From Rivularia sp034931125 (lineage in GTDB: Bacteria; Cyanobacteriota; Cyanobacteriia; Cyanobacteriales; Nostocaceae): 64,000 nt of DNA. Both the position numbers and the translations under genes were made by a program. The first letter of the stretch is position 1. Each line of letters opens with the position of its first letter. Shown here one piece after another: positions 62,280 to 64,000 of the stretch. The DNA lies in the NCBI RefSeq assembly GCF_034931125.1, contig NZ_JAYGHM010000047.1:1-64000 (forward strand). Reading direction: 5' to 3'. The notes below the pieces were generated by a model that worked only from the letters and a program-made list of their open reading frames with translations, searched no databases and was not told the DNA's origin.

Positions 62280-62544
62280 TTGATATTTATGCATGGGCTT
62301 TTGATAGAAGTCGTCATGAATATTTGGGTACTTGAAAAACGCTATTGTGGTGCATTGCACTCTGTGACAACACACCCGATTTTTTATTAACAATATTAGT
62401 TATCATATATCGCCTGTAAAAAGGTGTATTGAACCGTTATTTACATTTTTATTAAATAGACATCTCCGGAAACAGCGAGATTCAAAATATATTCTTGATA
62501 ACTAATTATTTCATACTGTTGTCTATTTTTTTTAAGTGAGTTCT

Positions 62545-63099
62545 ATGGAAATCATGCGTATGGTCGTGACTGGTCCCGTTGGGGCTGGTAAGTCTACATT
62601 TATTCGTTCAATTAGCGAAATTGAAACAGTAGATACAGACCGCAGAGCAACAGATGAAACTTCACGACTCAAGCAAAGAACTACAGTTGCTTTTGATTTC
62701 GGTCGATTGCAGTTTAATCCTGATATGGCACTGCATCTTTATGGTACGCCGGGTCAAGAACGATTTGATTTTATTTGGGATATGTTAATTCGTAAAGCTC
62801 ATGCTTATATATTACTAGTAGCGGCTCATAGACCCGGAGAATTTCGTCATGCTCGTCGTGTCGTTTCTTATATGAATCAAAGAGCGCAAATTCCCATGAT
62901 TATCGGCTTAACTCATAGCGATTGTCCGGGTGCATGGTCTCAAGAAAATGCGATCGCAGCTTTGGGTTATTACGATATAAATACACAACCTCCTATCGTA
63001 TTAGTTAATCCTACTGAAACATCTTCTGTTGCAAATGCGGTAATTACTTTAGTACAGTATTACGTACAATCTTCGGCTGTAAAAGCAATAGCTGTATAA
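62545..63099 (+). CDS. Small Ras-like GTPase (MglA/Gtr-like)
   Basis: A 184-residue P-loop GTPase. G1 is TGPVGAGKST (about 8-17), G2 the Thr in KQRTTVAFDFG, and G3 reads YGTPGQERFDFIWD, so the canonical Asp of DxxG is replaced by Gly. In place of the G4 NKxD there is THSD (within IIGLTHSDCPG). G5 is less clear (VNPTE). The Asp loss resembles MglA-type proteins, but the G4 change is unusual. The frame opens at a GTG (62536); the ATGs at 62545 and 62554 are alternatives. 265 bp separate it from the roadblock gene. Confidence 0.9.
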   Translation: MEIMRMVVTGPVGAGKSTFIRSISEIETVDTDRRATDETSRLKQRTTVAFDFGRLQFNPDMALHLYGTPGQERFDFIWDMLIRKAHAYILLVAAHRPGEFRHARRVVSYMNQRAQIPMIIGLTHSDCPGAWSQENAIAALGYYDINTQPPIVLVNPTETSSVANAVITLVQYYVQSSAVKAIAV

Positions 63100-63216
63100 T
63101 TCAGTATTATTATTAGGTGTTATTCTTTTTGATTAATATGAGTAAACAATATGATTTTCATAAATTACAATAGTGCATCACCAATGTTATATAAAATATT
63201 ATTTTAAGGGAAGACA

Positions 63217-64000
63217 ATGGCATTTACAGGTTACTTATCAAAGTTTTCTTTAGCAGAAATATTTGAATTTTTAGAGCAAGGTTACAAAACCGGATTGCTC
63301 AGCATTCGTACTTTGAAAGACGATCGCAATCAGCAAGCTGACAATCATTACATCTGGCTGCGTCAAGGTCGGATTGTAGCCGCAGCAAATCGACTAGACG
63401 GTCGGGGTTTAGTTTCAATGATTGTTCGCAGGGGCTGGACTAGCGAAAATGTTGCTACAGAAAAGTTTCAAGCCAGTCACGGTAGAATGGCAATGGGGTT
63501 ATGTCTCAAGTCTCAAGGACTGCTTACGGCAGAAAAATTAACACTACTATTCCGCGCTCAGATAATGGGTCAAGTTTCTCCTTTATTTGAGTTAGAAAAT
63601 GGTAAATTTGATTTTGATTTCCAAGCTTCCATACCGACAGCAGAAATGACAGGCTTGAGTATTTCAACAGCAGAAGCAACTCTCAAAGGTTTGCGGAGTT
63701 TGCGAAATTGGTCTGCATTAACAGCAAAATTACCCGACATCACATCAGGTATTTCACGAAAGACGGGAACTGTACCTCACTTACAGTTAGATTCTCAAGA
63801 ATCAAAAGTTTGGGAATATGCTAACAGTCACACTTCTTTAAATGAAATAGCCGAACAGCTATCAATTCCTGTAGAAAAAACTAGACAAATTGCTTTTCGA
63901 TTAATTGTAAGCAACTTAGCAGAAGAAGCTTTTATTCTTGGTACTCCTAAAAAGCCAATTATCGATCAAAATCAAGAATTTGCCGATCTAGATTCTACAA
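63217..64000 (+). CDS. PATAN/DUF4388-domain protein, partial
   Basis: The first 261 residues of a protein that runs off the window. The start TGYLSKFSLAEIFEFLEQGYKTGLLSI is the PATAN/DUF4388 signature, as in the cyanobacterial response regulator PatA. It continues IWLRQGRIVAAANRLDGRGL, a helical insertion (about 75-110), and GKFDFDFQASIPTAEMTGLS. From about residue 195 a winged-helix-like part follows (VWEYANSHTSLNEIAEQLSIP). AAGGGAAG lies just before the ATG. PATAN proteins occur with Ras-like GTPases and roadblock proteins, so this is the likely effector of the cassette. The C-terminus is unseen. Confidence 0.85.
   Translation, partial: MAFTGYLSKFSLAEIFEFLEQGYKTGLLSIRTLKDDRNQQADNHYIWLRQGRIVAAANRLDGRGLVSMIVRRGWTSENVATEKFQASHGRMAMGLCLKSQGLLTAEKLTLLFRAQIMGQVSPLFELENGKFDFDFQASIPTAEMTGLSISTAEATLKGLRSLRNWSALTAKLPDITSGISRKTGTVPHLQLDSQESKVWEYANSHTSLNEIAEQLSIPVEKTRQIAFRLIVSNLAEEAFILGTPKKPIIDQNQEFADLDST

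Overview
The window reads as chromosomal DNA of a filamentous, probably heterocyst-forming cyanobacterium (Nostocales, perhaps near Calothrix or Rivularia; the family is a guess). The signs are the many HIP1 octamers (GCGATCGC), the cytochrome b6f gene petN, a CIRCE-controlled chaperonin with a long GGM tail, a large TamB, PATAN and roadblock proteins, heptameric short tandem repeats at gene ends, and long AT-rich spacers. No rRNA, tRNA or CRISPR array was recognised by eye.

Left part (1-29.5 kb). It opens with a scarred accessory patch: a HicB/HicA pair, the 3' stump of a short-chain dehydrogenase, a 19-bp perfect hairpin, a relatively GC-rich katG, and a convergent CHAT-protein fragment that ends near katG. 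Then come uvrA, a metallo-hydrolase-fold protein, a DnaQ-like exonuclease, a divergent TetR/AhpD-like pair with two matching palindromic operators, and a DUF433/DUF5615 toxin-antitoxin pair. A class B penicillin-binding protein follows, preceded by an FtsL-shaped protein, then a 56-residue lipoprotein, glgB, a TnpB remnant, a glycosyltransferase, a response-regulator stump, groEL, a WecA/MraY-type transferase, a VapC/Phd pair, and a MoxR operon (DUF2243, DUF4129, DUF4350, MoxR, DUF58).

Middle part (29.5-46 kb). A NADAR protein and a LabA-like NYN protein sit in AT-rich spacers, followed by a 176-bp MITE and a probable copper-handling cluster (periplasmic protein, GHCxGMCG membrane protein, CopC/YtkA-like protein). 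Next are galE, a shortened membrane protein, an NAD(P)-binding protein, a peptidoglycan-binding protein, ftsH with its terminator, a pabC-like lyase, an ERI1-like exonuclease, petN with a 53-residue membrane protein right behind it, and a DUF1400-type hydrolase.

Right part (46-64 kb). An ArsR-led run (ArsR, SRPBCC, cupin, alpha/beta hydrolase, SnoaL-like, epimerase) looks like a small metabolic operon. It is followed by an L,D-transpeptidase, a GNAT gene whose 3' end is made of a palindromic repeat, an M28 peptidase, a 2087-residue TamB with a six-fold internal repeat, DUF3110, murQ and a second, diverged MITE. The window ends in a four-gene cassette: V4R-like protein, roadblock/LC7 protein, Ras-like GTPase with unusual G3 and G4 motifs, and a PATAN/DUF4388 protein cut by the window edge. 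This is the best candidate for a poorly described signalling system here.

The spacers carry at least five families of small palindromic or inverted-repeat elements. Several touch or truncate genes, so small repeats have clearly shaped this region.
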